Shown here: piece by piece, positions 25,992 to 38,927 of the stretch
Layout of the letters: every line of letters starts with the position of its first letter
How positions within the stretch are numbered: the first letter of the stretch is position 1
Source: Cephalopachus bancanus
Taxonomy: Eukaryota > Chordata > Mammalia > Primates > Tarsiidae
Direction: 5' to 3'
NCBI GenBank assembly: GCA_027257055.1
Contig: JAPVLO010000133.1
Span: forward strand, 5,890,001 to 5,954,000
DNA length: 64,000 nucleotides
The notes under the pieces: generated by a model
What the model was told of the DNA's origin: nothing
The model's input: the letters and a program-made list of their open reading frames with translations, nothing else
Databases searched by the model: none
Position numbers and translations under genes: made by a program

Positions 25992-28900
25992 CTAATGGGA
26001 CCCGCCTCGTCCCGGCCGGGGCCTCGGGGGCGGGGCGGGCGGGGCGCCGTCGAGGGGACTCCGGGACAGGTGGCCGTGGCGTCCGCGCCGGGCCACCTCC
26101 GGGGCGCGCGGAGCCCAGCGCGGGCCCCGGAGGCTGGGAGGCCGGCCGCCGGCCTCGCAGGAAGGCCGCCCCTGCCACCTCGTGGGCTCCGCGTGCAGCT
26201 GCAGCGGCTGCCGCTCTCCGCCCGGCTCCAGGCCACGTTGTAAGGGCTCCTGGGCGGCGGGAAGCGGGGACACGTATTTCAGCGGGGGGTCGCCGCTACC
26301 CCAGGGCATGGACATGTGACCCCAAGACCCCATCCCCTACGCAGGGTCGGGCCCACAATTCAGGCGGGCCGGTGTGGGTCGCCGCAGGGCCCCCAAACCT
26401 CCGTAGAAAATGAGCTGTGTTTTCAAGACCCCCCAGTATCTGCGAGTTCCCTAAAATGCATGTTCGGGGGTGGGGGGAGAGGCTGAGCATACCCCCATCG
26501 CATACAAATGCTTCTACTCCAGAGGGGTGCGGGAAATTAAAATGGCACTCTTGATTTCCAGCGAATATTGTCACATCAAAATAGCACAGAAGTCAGAGGC
26601 AAGTTTGAAAGTACACCAGAAATAAAACGTAATTGGACTTCATGAATAATTCATTCCATCTGGCTTGTCTTATTCTAATTTCTGCATAATGGCTTGACTA
26701 ATCCTTGATCAATTAATGTAAAATGAAATTTAAATGATAATGAAAGCCCTAGAGATAAAAGAAATTAAGTATTCTTATATCCTCTGACAGAAATCTAAAC
26801 AATGGGAGTCTTCCCCCAGTGTCTTCTTCAGCCAGTCAGCTGTCTGTTCCCACTCCCAGTTCCCTGGAATGCCTGCACAGGCCAGAGGCGCGAGATCCCC
26901 ACAAGACAACACACAAGAGCGCCACCCAGGCCTTTCTGCACTGGGCATCTGCAGGGAACCGTCTCCAATCTGGAGCAGACACCCCAAGTGAGCATCAGCT
27001 GAGTGTGAAATGCACCAAACCATGCGAGAAAGACTGGATGAAAACAATACAACTTCGGGGCCTAAATATCATGCAGAAGTGTGCTCAGATCAGAACCGTG
27101 ACCGCTCTTCCCATGACTGCATTATTTTGACTTTTGTAAGCGTGACCTCTCTTGCCATGACTATATTACTTTGACATTTAAAAATCACTGCTTAGACGTG
27201 AACAAGATTTTAACTCATGAAAACAACACAGCGGATTTTAGAGGGGCCATGGTGTGTGTGTATGGGTGTGTGACATGCCTTACTTTTAATTCAAAAATGG
27301 TCTGAGGGAGGGAGTAATTTGAAAAAGAGTATGTGACCTTTGAGATAGCAGAATGACTAACTGGATGTTCGCTTTATAGTTTCATGTCTTGTTATCTTGT
27401 AATTCTTTTATGCCAAAATAGGCATTGTACCTCATGCCTGCGGTGTGATTTAGAATCAACATTATTTGCTTATTACCTATTTCCATAGCTTCTTTCTGCC
27501 TCTCATTGTTTGAATTAAATTATTCAAACTACTTTCTCTGAAAATCTAAGTATCCAATGACACCCGAAAATAGCATAATTGTGTCCTTTTTCCTTACTAA
27601 TATTTTTTAAAGGTAAGTGTGAAGCAGCCAGCCCTTCCCTGGCCACTTGTAAATATTTAAATTCTAACTTTTGGCAGAAGATTATTCCCACAGCAAATTC
27701 TTGCTTTTATACCCAGCCAGCCACTATTTATGAAAGAACATAAATAACACATTTTGTCTTAAAGTCAGAGTGTTGAAGAGTTACACAAGCTTTAGAAAGT
27801 CAATTCTCAGTGTCCCCAGTAATCTGGCTGGCAGTCTATCTGAGGAGGAGGAGGCCAAGGCGGAGACATAGGCACACTCACAGGGACATGCAAGAAACGC
27901 GAAACGCAGCTGCGCTCCTTGCTCAGATCAAATGAGAGAACATCAGCTTTCAACAGGCATTTTTAAAGAGCCAATATTATTTGATACGTTAATTCCCCTA
28001 ATAAATTGTCCTGTTAATCTTTAGTGTTCTGTTTTTTTTCTTTTTCCTTTCAGTAGTTTCTTCTCTGAGAAATTTAATCCAAATTGCAGTACCTTCTAGA
28101 GATTTCACTTTTTAAACATCTGGAAATAAGTGCTATTGTTCGTGGTACCAAAACCGGCATCTGCGCTTCTCGGTGGAAAGGCTATTGTTCTCCTGCCTTT
28201 CTCCGGCTTCCTGACATCCTTCACTCCTGACTGAGCTCTGCCTTGTAAAAGTCAGTGCACAAGGAATTCCAGGCTACAGTGCATGTGTGTGTGAGGGAGA
28301 AGGGAGAAGGGCTCATATTTCCAAAGGCTTTGTTTAACCTTGATAGGTTCACAGCTGAGAAAATCTTGATCAGGATCGATGGAACTTGGGATCGAAGTGC
28401 CCAGTGAGTTGACATCTGTGAACCACTGATTCCCCCCAGGCACGAGCCATGAGCACAGGCGAATGCCACTCTTACAAGAGTGCTACTGAATATCAATTGT
28501 ACTTTCTTCAATAAAGGGATTTTATCATTCTATTTTATTCAGGCTCAAGGGGTAATTTGAAATCTGATTCAAAGTCTGTCTTAAATGCTTAATAGAAAAG
28601 ATTTTATGGTAAACCCATATATATAATAAGACATTAATATTTTCATAAAAGAGATAAAAAGCACCAGGTTCTAAAGATTCTGGTTTTGAATTTACGAGAC
28701 ATGAATTTCTGGATCGGCAAACATATTACACACGACCACTACCAAGTTTAGAATGCTACAGGACTTGCAGAGGCCGGAGGGGGCACATTTGACCAATGAT
28801 TCTGAGAAGGATTCCTATAATATTATTTGTGTCTATTAAATGCCACAGAAGCTTCAGGATTTTAAATATTTACTCAGCAAAATACTCAAGACCATACAGT

Positions 28901-29329
28901 AAACTAAACATTGCTTCTCAGCCTGTTGCGATAGAAAACATTTTTCAAAGCAATCGAGTTTCATTAGACAAAACCCCTCCACCTGCTTGTGTTCCAATGC
29001 CACGTGTGGCATCAGCACACTGTTAAAGAAAAAAGTCAAAGAAAACTGCACCGTCACACAACCTACTGTCTGTGTGGCACAGGCCAGCGAATAAAGTGAC
29101 ACCCGTGTTGAGGCTGACGTCCAAGGCTGCTCCGACAACTCAAGTGTCCAGCACAGCCCAGCTTGATCTTAACACTTTGACATCCACGGAGCAGAGAAGC
29201 GACCCAGTCACCTCCCAGGCACGAGGGCAGCAGAAGGCAATTTTGCCAGGTGTCTGCTGTGTGCTCTGCTCTCTGTGCACATTGTCTCTTCTAATCCGTG
29301 TAAAACCTCTGTAAGTCAGACGGTGTTTA

Positions 29330-29400
29330 CAGAGAAGAAAATGATAGTTCAGGCAAGTTAGTAACTGTCCCGGCCACAAGGTCAGAGTTGATTGGATCTG
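29330..29400 (-). repeat. MIR relic (antisense)
   Basis: caggcaagttagtaactgtc followed by ccacaaggtcagagt fits the antisense MIR core. Its right end abuts the mariner relic. Confidence 0.5.
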
Positions 29401-29424
29401 GCCTCAGATTTTTCCTGGCTGTTT

Positions 29425-30267
29425 CAGGGGTACTCAAAAAAACCAGAATTATCATTTGGAAGGCGGGCCCCCTGCACTACACTCGAAATTTGCTCCTCCA
29501 GATACCAAAGTTTTTATCTGGAAGTTTTGGAAGGCCTGGACACAATTTGCAGAAGAAACATCCCAAGTTGTGGTAAACAGTGACTGGTTCTTCCTCCATG
29601 ACAACACACCTGCCCATACACACTGAGTGTTCAGCAGTTTTTTCCCCAAAATTGCATGACCCCCGTGCACCACCCTCCCTATTCACCAAATCTCACCCCA
29701 AGTTATTTTTTTTTCCCCAAATGAAAAAAGTTCTCAAAGGGAAACGTTTTGCCAATGTGGAAGAGGTGAAACAAAAAACAGCAGAAGCACTGAAAGGCAT
29801 CAAAATCGACAAGTTTAAAAACTGTTTTGAGCAGTGGAAAAAGCGTCTTGATAGGATATATCGCATCCAACGGAGAGTATTTTTAAAATGACTGAAGTAT
29901 AAACATGGAAGAATAAACACACAATTTTTTACAAATAAATTCTGGGTTGGTTTTTGTTTTTGTTTTTTTGAGTCGGAGTTTCACTCTGTTGCCTAGGCTG
30001 CACGCTCACAGTCACTGTAGCTGCTATCTGCTAGGCTCAGGTGATCATTTTATCTCAGGCTTCCAAGTAGCTGGAACCACAGGTGTGCTCTACCACATCT
30101 GCCTATTTTTTTTATTTATTGTAGAGACAATTCTCACCAAGTTGCCTAGGCTGATCTCAAACCAATGGGCTCAGGCAATCCTCTCGCCTCCACCTACCAA
30201 AGTGCTGGGATTACAGGCATGAGCCACCATACCCAGCGTAAATTCCAGGGTTTTTTCATCCCCCTTG
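29425..30267 (+). mobile_element. Non-autonomous mariner relic A, split by an Alu
   Basis: The left end caggggtactcaaaaaaacc is an inverted match to the right end (reverse complement of 30241-30267, caagggggatgaaaaaaccc). Inside is a broken C-terminal mariner transposase piece: HDN-type catalytic region words near 29600, then MKKVLKGKRFANVEEVKQKT and FKNCFEQWKKRLDR at 29719-29860. An Alu at 29945-30237 sits within the right terminal repeat. Without it the element is ~540 bp, too short for an autonomous ~1.3-kb mariner; it may be MARNA-like. The frames are broken and it is inactive. Confidence 0.82.
29945..30237 (-). mobile_element. Alu inserted in mariner A
   Basis: A complete antisense dimer, intermediate between AluJ and the derived subfamily (tttattgtagagaca linker, but a complete catgagccacc end). 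Target duplication about 13 bases, taaattctgggtt / taaattccagggtt, lies within the mariner terminal repeat. Confidence 0.9.
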
Positions 30268-30339
30268 TAGTCCTTCTAGAAAATATAGCAATAACCTCCA
30301 GTCCTTCAGGAAAACAATAGACCTGCCATCTCCACTCCC

Positions 30340-30405
30340 CCATTCAATCCACTGGCATTTACTAAGCACATACTATGCACCTCATAGAAACAGTTAAAAC
30401 ACAAT
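30340..30405 (-). repeat. L2-like relic (antisense)
   Basis: tggcatttactaagcacata, then ctatgcacctcatag resembles the antisense L2 tail. Weak. Confidence 0.45.
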
Positions 30406-30689
30406 GTGGCCAGAATGCTCATTTTATATCTGAGTCTATTGTTAGTGTCCCCGAGGATGCTATCCATACATCCACAGGAGTCCCTAGCTCTTGGGAGAGG
30501 AACAGAAGTCCTTCTCTCCTGAAATCCAGACACATGGTGGGGATGGCTCACTGGGCAGCAGGTGGGCAGTGGCCACATGCAGAGAGAATGCATTGTAGGC
30601 AGAGGCACCCATCTAGGTCCAGCTTCCTGAAGGTCAGTGTGACTCTGGGTGAGGGACCACCGCTATTGCATCCACAAGACGGGGTTGCT

Positions 30690-30945
30690 GCAGGGAGTAG
30701 ACAAGGTCATGGGAGGAAACGAAATACCACAGACCTGGAAAATTGGACTGCAGATCCCTGGGCCTCAGTTTTCTCATCTGTAAGATGAGACACTGGAGCC
30801 ACTGACCTCAGGGCTCTTGTGAGCTTTGTGATTCTCTGGCCACTCCAGGAAGTGCTGTGTGGCCCCTGGGCGAGGCAGAGTGGAACAGCATATGTGAAAG
30901 TACTTTCCAAAGCACTATTCAAAGGCAGGCATGAGAATTAAAGCC
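30690..30945 (+). repeat. MIR (sense)
   Basis: ctgggcctcagttttctcat, ctgtaagatgagacac and gtgaaagtactttccaaagc occur in MIR order. Confidence 0.75.
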
Positions 30946-32181
30946 ATCTTCTTGATGTTTTGTGAAGTTCAAATCACAGTCATTTTTTTCTTATTTTGTA
31001 TTTCATTAAAACATACACATAACAATGCACCAGGGAGGTTTTTAATGACATATTTAAAACTGTGAAAGTAATAATAGACCTCCTATTTGATCAATTGGAA
31101 AAGGAATACAAAATATTAAGTTCACATAAAAGAGGGAGGTAATGAAATCGGTTAATAAAAAAAAAAATGAGACCTTACAGCATCCATCAGTGTTTCATAG
31201 TGAAGACTTGATCTTTAGAATTTTAATTTTAGAAATATACTTCAGAAAATGAATAGATCTGTAGACTTTCCCGACATGTTAACGATAAAATGATTTCAAA
31301 AGAGATGAGTTTCTATTTCTGATGCCCGAAATGCGCTAAGTCCCATCTGGAGAATATAATGGCGACTTCCCTGTTGCTTATTCTCCTCTTATCAGGCACC
31401 GCTAGGCATCCCAGGAGGACCCAGTGTTTTAAGGGCTGGTGAATAGGAAGGTCTGTGTTAAAATGTCTCTTAACACTGCTGAACACTGGTTCTTGAGGTT
31501 GTGTTTGTCTCTAACTGATCTGCGCTCAAAGCTGACTCAGTCAAAACGTTTACACTAACCACGAAAATACCTTTAGGAGGGGAGGGGTGTCTGGCAGGGG
31601 TGCAGCATGGGTGGTGGAGAAGGGGGAGAAAATTAAAAGTAACATTTCTAAATTTTAAATTTGAAATAAAAGGAGAACACAAAAATCTTACCTTGAAAAC
31701 TACATCCTGTTGGGAAAAGTGATGACCAAAATAATAAACAATGAATAATAATAAAGTGTCCTTCAAAAGCTGTCATGTGGGTTCCTGAGAAGTTAGTAAA
31801 ATAAATAGCTAGCTAGTTCTTCCAGGAAACATTAAAATGTGAGACCACAATATCTCTTTTTAAAAAACCACCAAAAGGACCCCAAACTTCAGGCTCACAT
31901 AAAAATGGATTTCTTTGCCATAAAAAGAAAGTGCTTAAACAAACAAATAAACCAAAACTCACAAACCAAACCCAAAAAGCCAACTTTCTTGGCCCAAAGG
32001 AGGTGTCATGAATCTGGTACTTTCACTGGGAAACTTTATTCACAACTTGAGATCCTTCTCATGTACAGAGTATTCGATGTTTATCTTCACTTCTATAGCT
32101 AATCTTTAAACAATACCTATGATCCCTAAATGCTATCTTTACCTGTTTCCATGGTGGTCCGAAATTTAAAATTAGACATAA

Positions 32182-32506
<325 letters not shown>

Positions 32507-33224
32507 TGGGTGAGCTATGCTCAATAGAGTCTGCATAGTGGGTCTATTTGTTGTTGTGTGCATCAACCAAAAATACACAAGGACTTTAGCTTGAATTGAT
32601 GAATATAAAACAATGTGAAAGAAAGTTATAGGAACCCAGGCATGTAACGGTTGCTTCCTGGCAAGGTGGAGCTTTTGTGAAGATGTCCTGAAGCCACATG
32701 AAAGGTAAGCTTTGTTGTGCTGCCTTCCTCGACTGCTTATTTGCATGGAAGAATCCCCTAATCCAGGAGGCGCCACCAATAAGGAGGCTAATTATCCATG
32801 GAAAAGAATGTATACATATTCACAGGTTCTGACTAGCAGGGAGTGCTTTGCTCCATGGAGAAGCTACCAGCTTTGCTGAATTCGTGAAGGAGCATTTCCG
32901 TCCTGGCAGGGTTTTTGCGAATTTCAGCTCTCCTGAAGGCTCCCCTTCAAAATGGGCATTCCAACAGTGCAAATCTGCCTGGAGTCATTGAGAAGGCCTC
33001 TGGGCTGCCTCCCACTGCCCCTTGCCCACTGTGGCTCCAGGGGTTGAGGCAGGCCAGGGGTCAGTGTGTCTCCCAACCCAAGTTCAGCAAGCTGGCCTGT
33101 TAGTGCAGCTAAGGGACTGCTCTCCTGCCTGGCCATCTCATTCTGGACAGACAGACTCCCTCTGGGAATCACGAGGCAGTCAGAGGCCAGCAGGTTCAAG
33201 AGAGACCCTCTTGCTGTCTCTATT

Positions 33225-33530
33225 CCTTTTCTTTTTGAATTGGGGTCTCACTCTGTTGCCCAGGCTGGAGTGCAGGGGCACCATCCCAGTTCACCGTATC
33301 CTTGACCTCTTGGGCTCAGATGATCCTCCCACCTCGGCCTCCTTACTACCTGGGACTATGGGAATGTGCCATCATACCCAGCTTATTATTATTATTATTA
33401 TTTAATTCTTTGTAGAGATGAGGTCTTACTACTTTGTCCAGGCTGTTCTTGAACTTCTGGGTGCGAGTGATCCTCCCACCTCATCCTCCCTAATTGCTGG
33501 GAGTACAGGCATAAGCCACCATGCCCGGCC
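33225..33530 (-). mobile_element. AluJ-type element
   Basis: An antisense dimer from ttttctttttgaattggggt to accatgcccggcc. An ATT microsatellite (33383-33402) has grown in the linker between the monomers. Confidence 0.92.
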
Positions 33531-34826
33531 TCTATTTCTATTTTTATTTGGTTGCTAACTCTGTTTCTGTCATGGCTGAATGGTTTCATAGCCAACACGA
33601 AGTCACTCAGGTAGAAGGGTATCTCACAGTTAGGTCATGAAACCGCTCAGATACTAAATCAAGAAGCGTTCTTCACATCTACGAAGGTCAGGTTGATGGG
33701 TACTGCATCCGAAGGCCAAAGGGAAGAGGTGGACATCAGGTTTAAGGATTAGGGGTGTGCAGAGACAGGAATGGACTGGACTGAGAAACGGTGGATGTGT
33801 GGCTTTATTGGTGCCCGGAAGCCTCGAAACGCTAGAATGAGCAGGGAAGGTGGTCCGTGCAGGCTCGGGCCGTGATGTTGACTTATGACTTATTTAATGT
33901 CAAATTTGATCCCTGCAATTTATCAGTGAATAAGCTCAGTGGCAAAATGTTTCTACTCTGCCCCTTAACTGCCAACCTCTATGGCAGAGTTTGGCTACAA
34001 ACCATATCACTGATAGCAAGACATTAAATATATGCATAATTATACATATAGATATTACAAAGGTTTTAAAAAAACAGAAACAAACTCAGATCCGTGTATT
34101 GCACCCTGACTCCACCTTCATATGTATTTCTCAAGAGCTCAGACTATCACTGGCCAGTTTCTAAATCTAACCTGACATTAGTGATCTCACCACATTTAGT
34201 AAACATAACATCTAGACGAATGTCAGTTTTTCCAATAAATCATATATCCAAATGCCCAAATTTGTGCTGGCAAACAGGTTTAAAATTGAATGCCAAAATT
34301 ACCTAGATTGCCAATCCTAGTTCTTGTGCCAATTGACCATCTACCTACCTACCTGTCTGTGTGTCTGTCTATATCACATTTTCAAAGAGCCAAGGAGAGT
34401 CTTGTAGCACTGTACACCTACGCCTCCTGGTGTTATACATAATGTACTTTTGTGTCATATGTAAGATTAATACAGCTGATACTTGCATTTATTTTCATGG
34501 GGGAGAGAACTAGCATGCAAAATCACAAACAGAAGTTCAAAATACTTTGTTCAAATGTAGCATCTATTTAACACGCTCCCTGTTTTGCAGATTTGCTTCC
34601 TTGTTCGGTTTCACGGAAGCCAAGTGGAAATTGCTTTCTATTCAAGAAGCAAACATGAGCTAAAGGTGAGCTGAGGCGATTCTGGACCTGGGAGAATCCA
34701 CAGGAACAGCCTCGTGTTCACCACCTGCCATGGGCCATTACAAGGCTGCATCACAGGCGGCTGCTCAAGAGGGACCCGCAGTGTCTTTGTCCAAAAGCAG
34801 GTTTTTTGGAGATGAAGATGAGTTTT

Positions 34827-35282
34827 TTGGTGTTTGTTTTTGTGTTTGTTTGTTTGTTTAAGTCAGAGTCTCTCTCTGTTACCCAGGCTGGAGTACAGTG
34901 GCACACTCATGGCCACCGCAGCCTTGACCTGCTGGGCTCTGGCGATCCTTCCACCTCAACCTTCTGAGTAGCCGGAACTACAGGCATGTGCTACCATGCC
35001 CGACTATTTATTTATTTATTTATTGTAGAGACAAGGTCTTGCCAAGTTGCCTGGGCTGGCCTTGAACCTGCGGGCTCAGGCAATCCACTCACCTTGGTCT
35101 CCCAAAATGCTGAAATGACAGCCTAAGCCACTGAGCCCGGCTCCGGCTCATTTTTTGATGTATTGTAGAGACGAGGTCTCGCCAAGTTGCCCAGGCTGGT
35201 CTCGAACCTTTGGACTCTGGCAATCCTCTCGCCTCTGCCTCCCAAAGTGCTGGGATTACAGGCGTGAGCCACCACGCCCAGT
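34827..35282 (-). mobile_element. Trimeric Alu with one target duplication
   Basis: Three Alu monomers in order. In the sense (minus) direction: an extra left monomer (35282-35144), then left and right monomers of a derived-subfamily dimer (35143-34827). The 14-bp word tgaagatgagtttt flanks the whole block at 34813-34826 and 35283-35296, with none between the monomers. The extra monomer keeps the older ggctcacgcctgtaat form; the dimer has the derived changes. Confidence 0.9.
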
Positions 35283-35404
35283 TGAAGATGAGTTTTAATT
35301 TATCTTCCAACATTAGACATGAAACACAGGTTAGAGCAGGGGGATGGGGGTCGGGTGGAATCTTTGAATCATTTGATTGTGTAGACAGTTCTGTTTTTCT
35401 CATT

Positions 35405-35578
35405 CATTTTTTTCTCTCCCTCTTTCTTTCTCTGTCTCTGTCCCTCTCTTCCTCTCTCCCTCCCTCCTCTCTCTTTCTCTCTACCCTTCTCTCCCCCTCT
35501 CCCTCTCTTCCCTTCTCCCCCTTTCCCTCTCCCTCTGCCTCTTTCTGTCCCTCTCTCTCTGTCTCTGTCTCTGTCCCC
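35405..35578. repeat. Pyrimidine-rich CT tract
   Basis: About 170 bp of almost pure C/T on the plus strand (ctctctccctccctcctctc type). Purine-rich in the DYNC1I1 transcript. Confidence 0.95.
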
Positions 35579-36434
35579 AACACTATTTCTTAGAAGGGGA
35601 AGGTTTGGAAAGCAACTCCTGTAGTATATCATTAAAATGCAAAGGTAGCCCTTTCCACTTCGGTTAAAGGAGCAGGGGTAGGGACTCACCAAGCCCTTAT
35701 GTCTTGCAAGATGGTAAAGCCCCATCAGCCAGCGACTTTTAAGTCTCAAAAGTGAGTGTAATTTCATGAGTTATTCACACATGTCTGTATAAATATTTAG
35801 CAGCCACAGGCATGTGTTGGTGGATGGATGTGTGAAGGGGTGGGGGAGAGGTGGTGGAAGGGGACAGGAAGTGTGAACACAGGCCGAGTCTGGAGGTGAC
35901 TTTATGATTGCATTCTTGTGGTTTCTTTCAAAGCTGGAGTATTCTCCCTGGGTGAGCTTAAGAAAGAAAAAAGAAAAAAGGAAAGAAAGAAAAGAATTTG
36001 ATAACTGGCACAGGTAGTTTTATTGAAAGCCAAATTTAATGTTTGCTATCTTATGTTAGGAAGGAGAATGAGATGGAGATAGGGAAGAAAAATTCAGCCA
36101 GATACCACCTGAGTCTCCAGCTCATTGAAAGAGGTGGCCAGCAGGGCTAGGGGGTTGGGGAAAATCCAGGTTGTCATCCGGGAAGTGTTACTGGCAGTCC
36201 GATATTGATTCTGTTAATCCTCTGGACTGTTGTAAGTATTACACCTAGATGCCGTAATAGCTAAAACCTAAACTTTTGATTTTCATTGTTTTTCTTCCAA
36301 TATTTTGAAAATTTACCACAAATGCAGCAGAGATAGACAGTGCAATGGTCCTTTGTTAGAACAACGTTATTTTCGGAGAGGTTGAAAATACTCTAACTTA
36401 TTTTCACAAAGCACACATTTCAGTTAGGATATCC

Positions 36435-36560
36435 AAGAGTATTAATCCATCAACAATGATTTATTGAGGACCTAACACATGCTTTCTACTTTTGGCAATC
36501 AAAAGAAATACAAGATCTGGTTCTGTTCTCAAGCACCAAAAATCCAGGTAGGAAAATGAG
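36435..36560 (-). repeat. L2 3' end (antisense)
   Basis: catcaacaatgatttattga, ggacctaacacatgc and ggttctgttctcaagc occur in antisense L2 order. Confidence 0.6.
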
Positions 36561-37279
36561 AATTACGCAATAATAAGAGAATATTGCTTATTTGGGGATC
36601 TATGTTCTCACTTTGTTCCAAGAGGATTTATGGAGTCTTACAAGTTAACTATACTGCAAAATTAAGAACAAACACACAACAGAGTTCTAAGGAAGGCAGG
36701 TAGAATAGATAGCTATTACCAGGATCCTGAGATAAGCTGATTATTACAATCTGGTCCTGACACAGCTCTCAATTTCCTGATAACTAAGACAAAAGGGAAA
36801 ACACATTGGATCACAAGGAGGTACCCAGATTTCACTGTCTGAAGAAAGGAAGAATATAAATTCCTCCTCAAAGACACAATCCTGGGAAAACTCAGGGAGG
36901 AATTTACCATGTCTGCAAGTCACTGGAAAACAGACTGGCTGGCTGCCTTGTTTATACTAGAGTGAGAGGACAAGCCTGCAGCCAGGTGCTGAATTCTGCG
37001 GTACAGATGTTAGGTGCCAGAGGAATTTGAAGACTGGAGCGATGGTGGTGTGTTGGTGGTTACCATGGTCTGATGTGGTCAAGGAAGGTATTATCTAGGA
37101 CAGGTGAGGACACCTGCCTTGAAAGGTGCATAGACTTTGATAGGTGCTGAGGAAGACATTCAAGATGGGGAAAGAAAACATGCAAAAAACTCCAGCACTG
37201 TCAGTCTGTGTGGTGCTTCCAGGAGAGAGGTGGGCACAGACGAGTGGACTCTGAGGATCTGTCCTAAGAAATAGCAAAA

Positions 37280-37581
37280 ATAGCCAGGTGCAATGGCTTA
37301 CACCTGTAATGCCAGCACTTTAAGAGGCTGAGGTGGGAGAATCTTTGCTTGAGCCTCAGAATTCTAGACCAGCCTGGGCAACATAGCAAGACCCTATCTC
37401 TGCAAAACATTAAAAAATTAGCCAGGCATGGTGGGGTGCATCTGTAATCCCAGCGACTCAGGAGGCTGAGGTAGGAGGATCACCTGAGCACAGAAGGTTG
37501 AGGCTGTGGTGAGCTATGATCATGCCATCGCACTTCCGTCTGAGTGACAGAGTGAGACCCTGACTCAAAAATAATAATAAT
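37280..37581 (+). mobile_element. AluJ-type element
   Basis: An old dimer (agccaggtgcaatggcttac, caacatagcaagaccctatc) ending in an AAT-rich tail into which the next Alu inserted. Confidence 0.9.
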
Positions 37582-37860
37582 GGGCCAGGCTCAGTGGCTC
37601 AGCCTGTAATCCCATCACTATGGGAGGTTGAGGCGAGTGGATTGCCTGAGCCCGCGGGTTCGAGACCCACCAGGCAACTTGGTGAGACCTTGTTTCTACG
37701 ATAAGTCAAAAATTAGCCAGGCATGGTAGCATTTGCCTGTAGTTCTGGCTTGGAAGGCTGAGGCGGAAGGATCACCAGAGCCCAGCAGGTCGAGGCTGCG
37801 GTGGCCAGGAGCATGCCACTGTACTCCAGTCTGGACAACAGAGTGAGACTCCAGCTCAAA
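37582..37860 (+). mobile_element. Alu, derived subfamily, in the tail of an AluJ
   Basis: ggccaggctcagtggctcag, cctgagcccgcgggttcgag and gctgcggtggccagga identify the derived subfamily. It sits in the AAT-rich tail of the preceding AluJ; its own tail is also AAT. Confidence 0.92.
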
Positions 37861-37912
37861 ATAATAATAATAATAATAATAATAATGATGATGATGATGA
37901 TGAAATAATAAT
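37861..37912. repeat. (AAT)n(GAT)n microsatellite
   Basis: About eight AAT units followed by about five GAT units, at the Alu tail. Confidence 0.95.
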
Positions 37913-38243
37913 TTTGGTTTGGGTAGGACAGGGCATGGCACGTTATGCAAAGTCTTGAATATATAGATAAGACTTTTTGCTGCAATGAGCTACTAACTGA
38001 TTAAACGTGCTTTGATCCATGTGCTAGGCGCTAAATAGAGTCAGGGCTGTTTAACACTCATGAAAGTTATTTCAGCTCTTCTGGGATGATGACAGAATGA
38101 CAAATACTCCAAAATAAGCAGAAAGCAGAAGAAAAATAGAGGAAGGGAGGGGGGTCTCATCTGTACTTTAAGCAGGGCACATCTGAGTTTCTGGAGGTGA
38201 CACTCAGGCCAAGTGGACAGTGAAAGCACAGGCCTGGAACTGC

Positions 38244-38440
38244 TCAAGGGCAGGCTTGAGTCCAGGCCCTAGGACAGGTGTTGGGCCAGGAGAGGGACAG
38301 GCTTGAGTTAAGGCCACAGGTCAGACGAGAGGCAGGCTCAGCGTCCAGGTCACGGGTCAAGTGAGGGACAGGCCAGAGCCCAGGCCACAGGTCAAGTGAG
38401 GGGCAGGGCTGGAGTCCAGGTCATGGGTCAGGTGTGATCT
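38244..38440. repeat. 35-36-bp minisatellite
   Basis: About five or six imperfect copies of a unit like gagggacaggcttgagttaa plus ggccacaggtcagac. Confidence 0.85.
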
Positions 38441-38512
38441 TGAGCAGGAAATTTGCATGGAAAGTAGGTCTCTAGGGAGCTGGACAGTGGAATATTTACA
38501 AGGGATTTTCCA

Positions 38513-38806
38513 GTTGGGCTCAGTGGCTCAGCCTGTAATTCTAGCACTTTGGGAGGCCAAGACAAGTAGATTGCCTGAGCCTGCGGGTTCAAGACCCGCC
38601 CGGACAACTTGGTGAGACCTTGTCTCTACATAAATCAAAAATTAGCCGGGTATGGTAGCACGCGCCTGTAGTTCCAGCTACTTGGAAGTCTGAGGCAGAA
38701 GGATCGCCGGAGCCCAGCGGTTGAGTCTGCGGTGGCCGGGAGCGTGTCACTGCACTCCAGTCTGGCTGACAGAGTGAGACTACAACTCAAAAAAAACCAA
38801 AAACAC
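38513..38806 (+). mobile_element. Alu, derived subfamily
   Basis: Slightly 5'-truncated (starts gttgggctcagtggctcagc). Exact 14-bp target duplication caagggattttcca at 38499-38512 and 38807-38820, so a comparatively recent insertion. Confidence 0.95.
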
Positions 38807-38927
38807 CAAGGGATTTTCCATGTACCACAGGCAGAGAATGCAATATCTGATGGATTTTATCTCATTAAAAACCAACACAACTTAGACTAAAAGCATCAGT
38901 GGGTACCTGAAACAAATAAATTTCAAT

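Noticed and set aside
29580..29891. A 103-codon frame with transposase resemblance as a gene
   Set aside because: The C-terminal end of a broken mariner with its catalytic part out of frame; a transposon relic.
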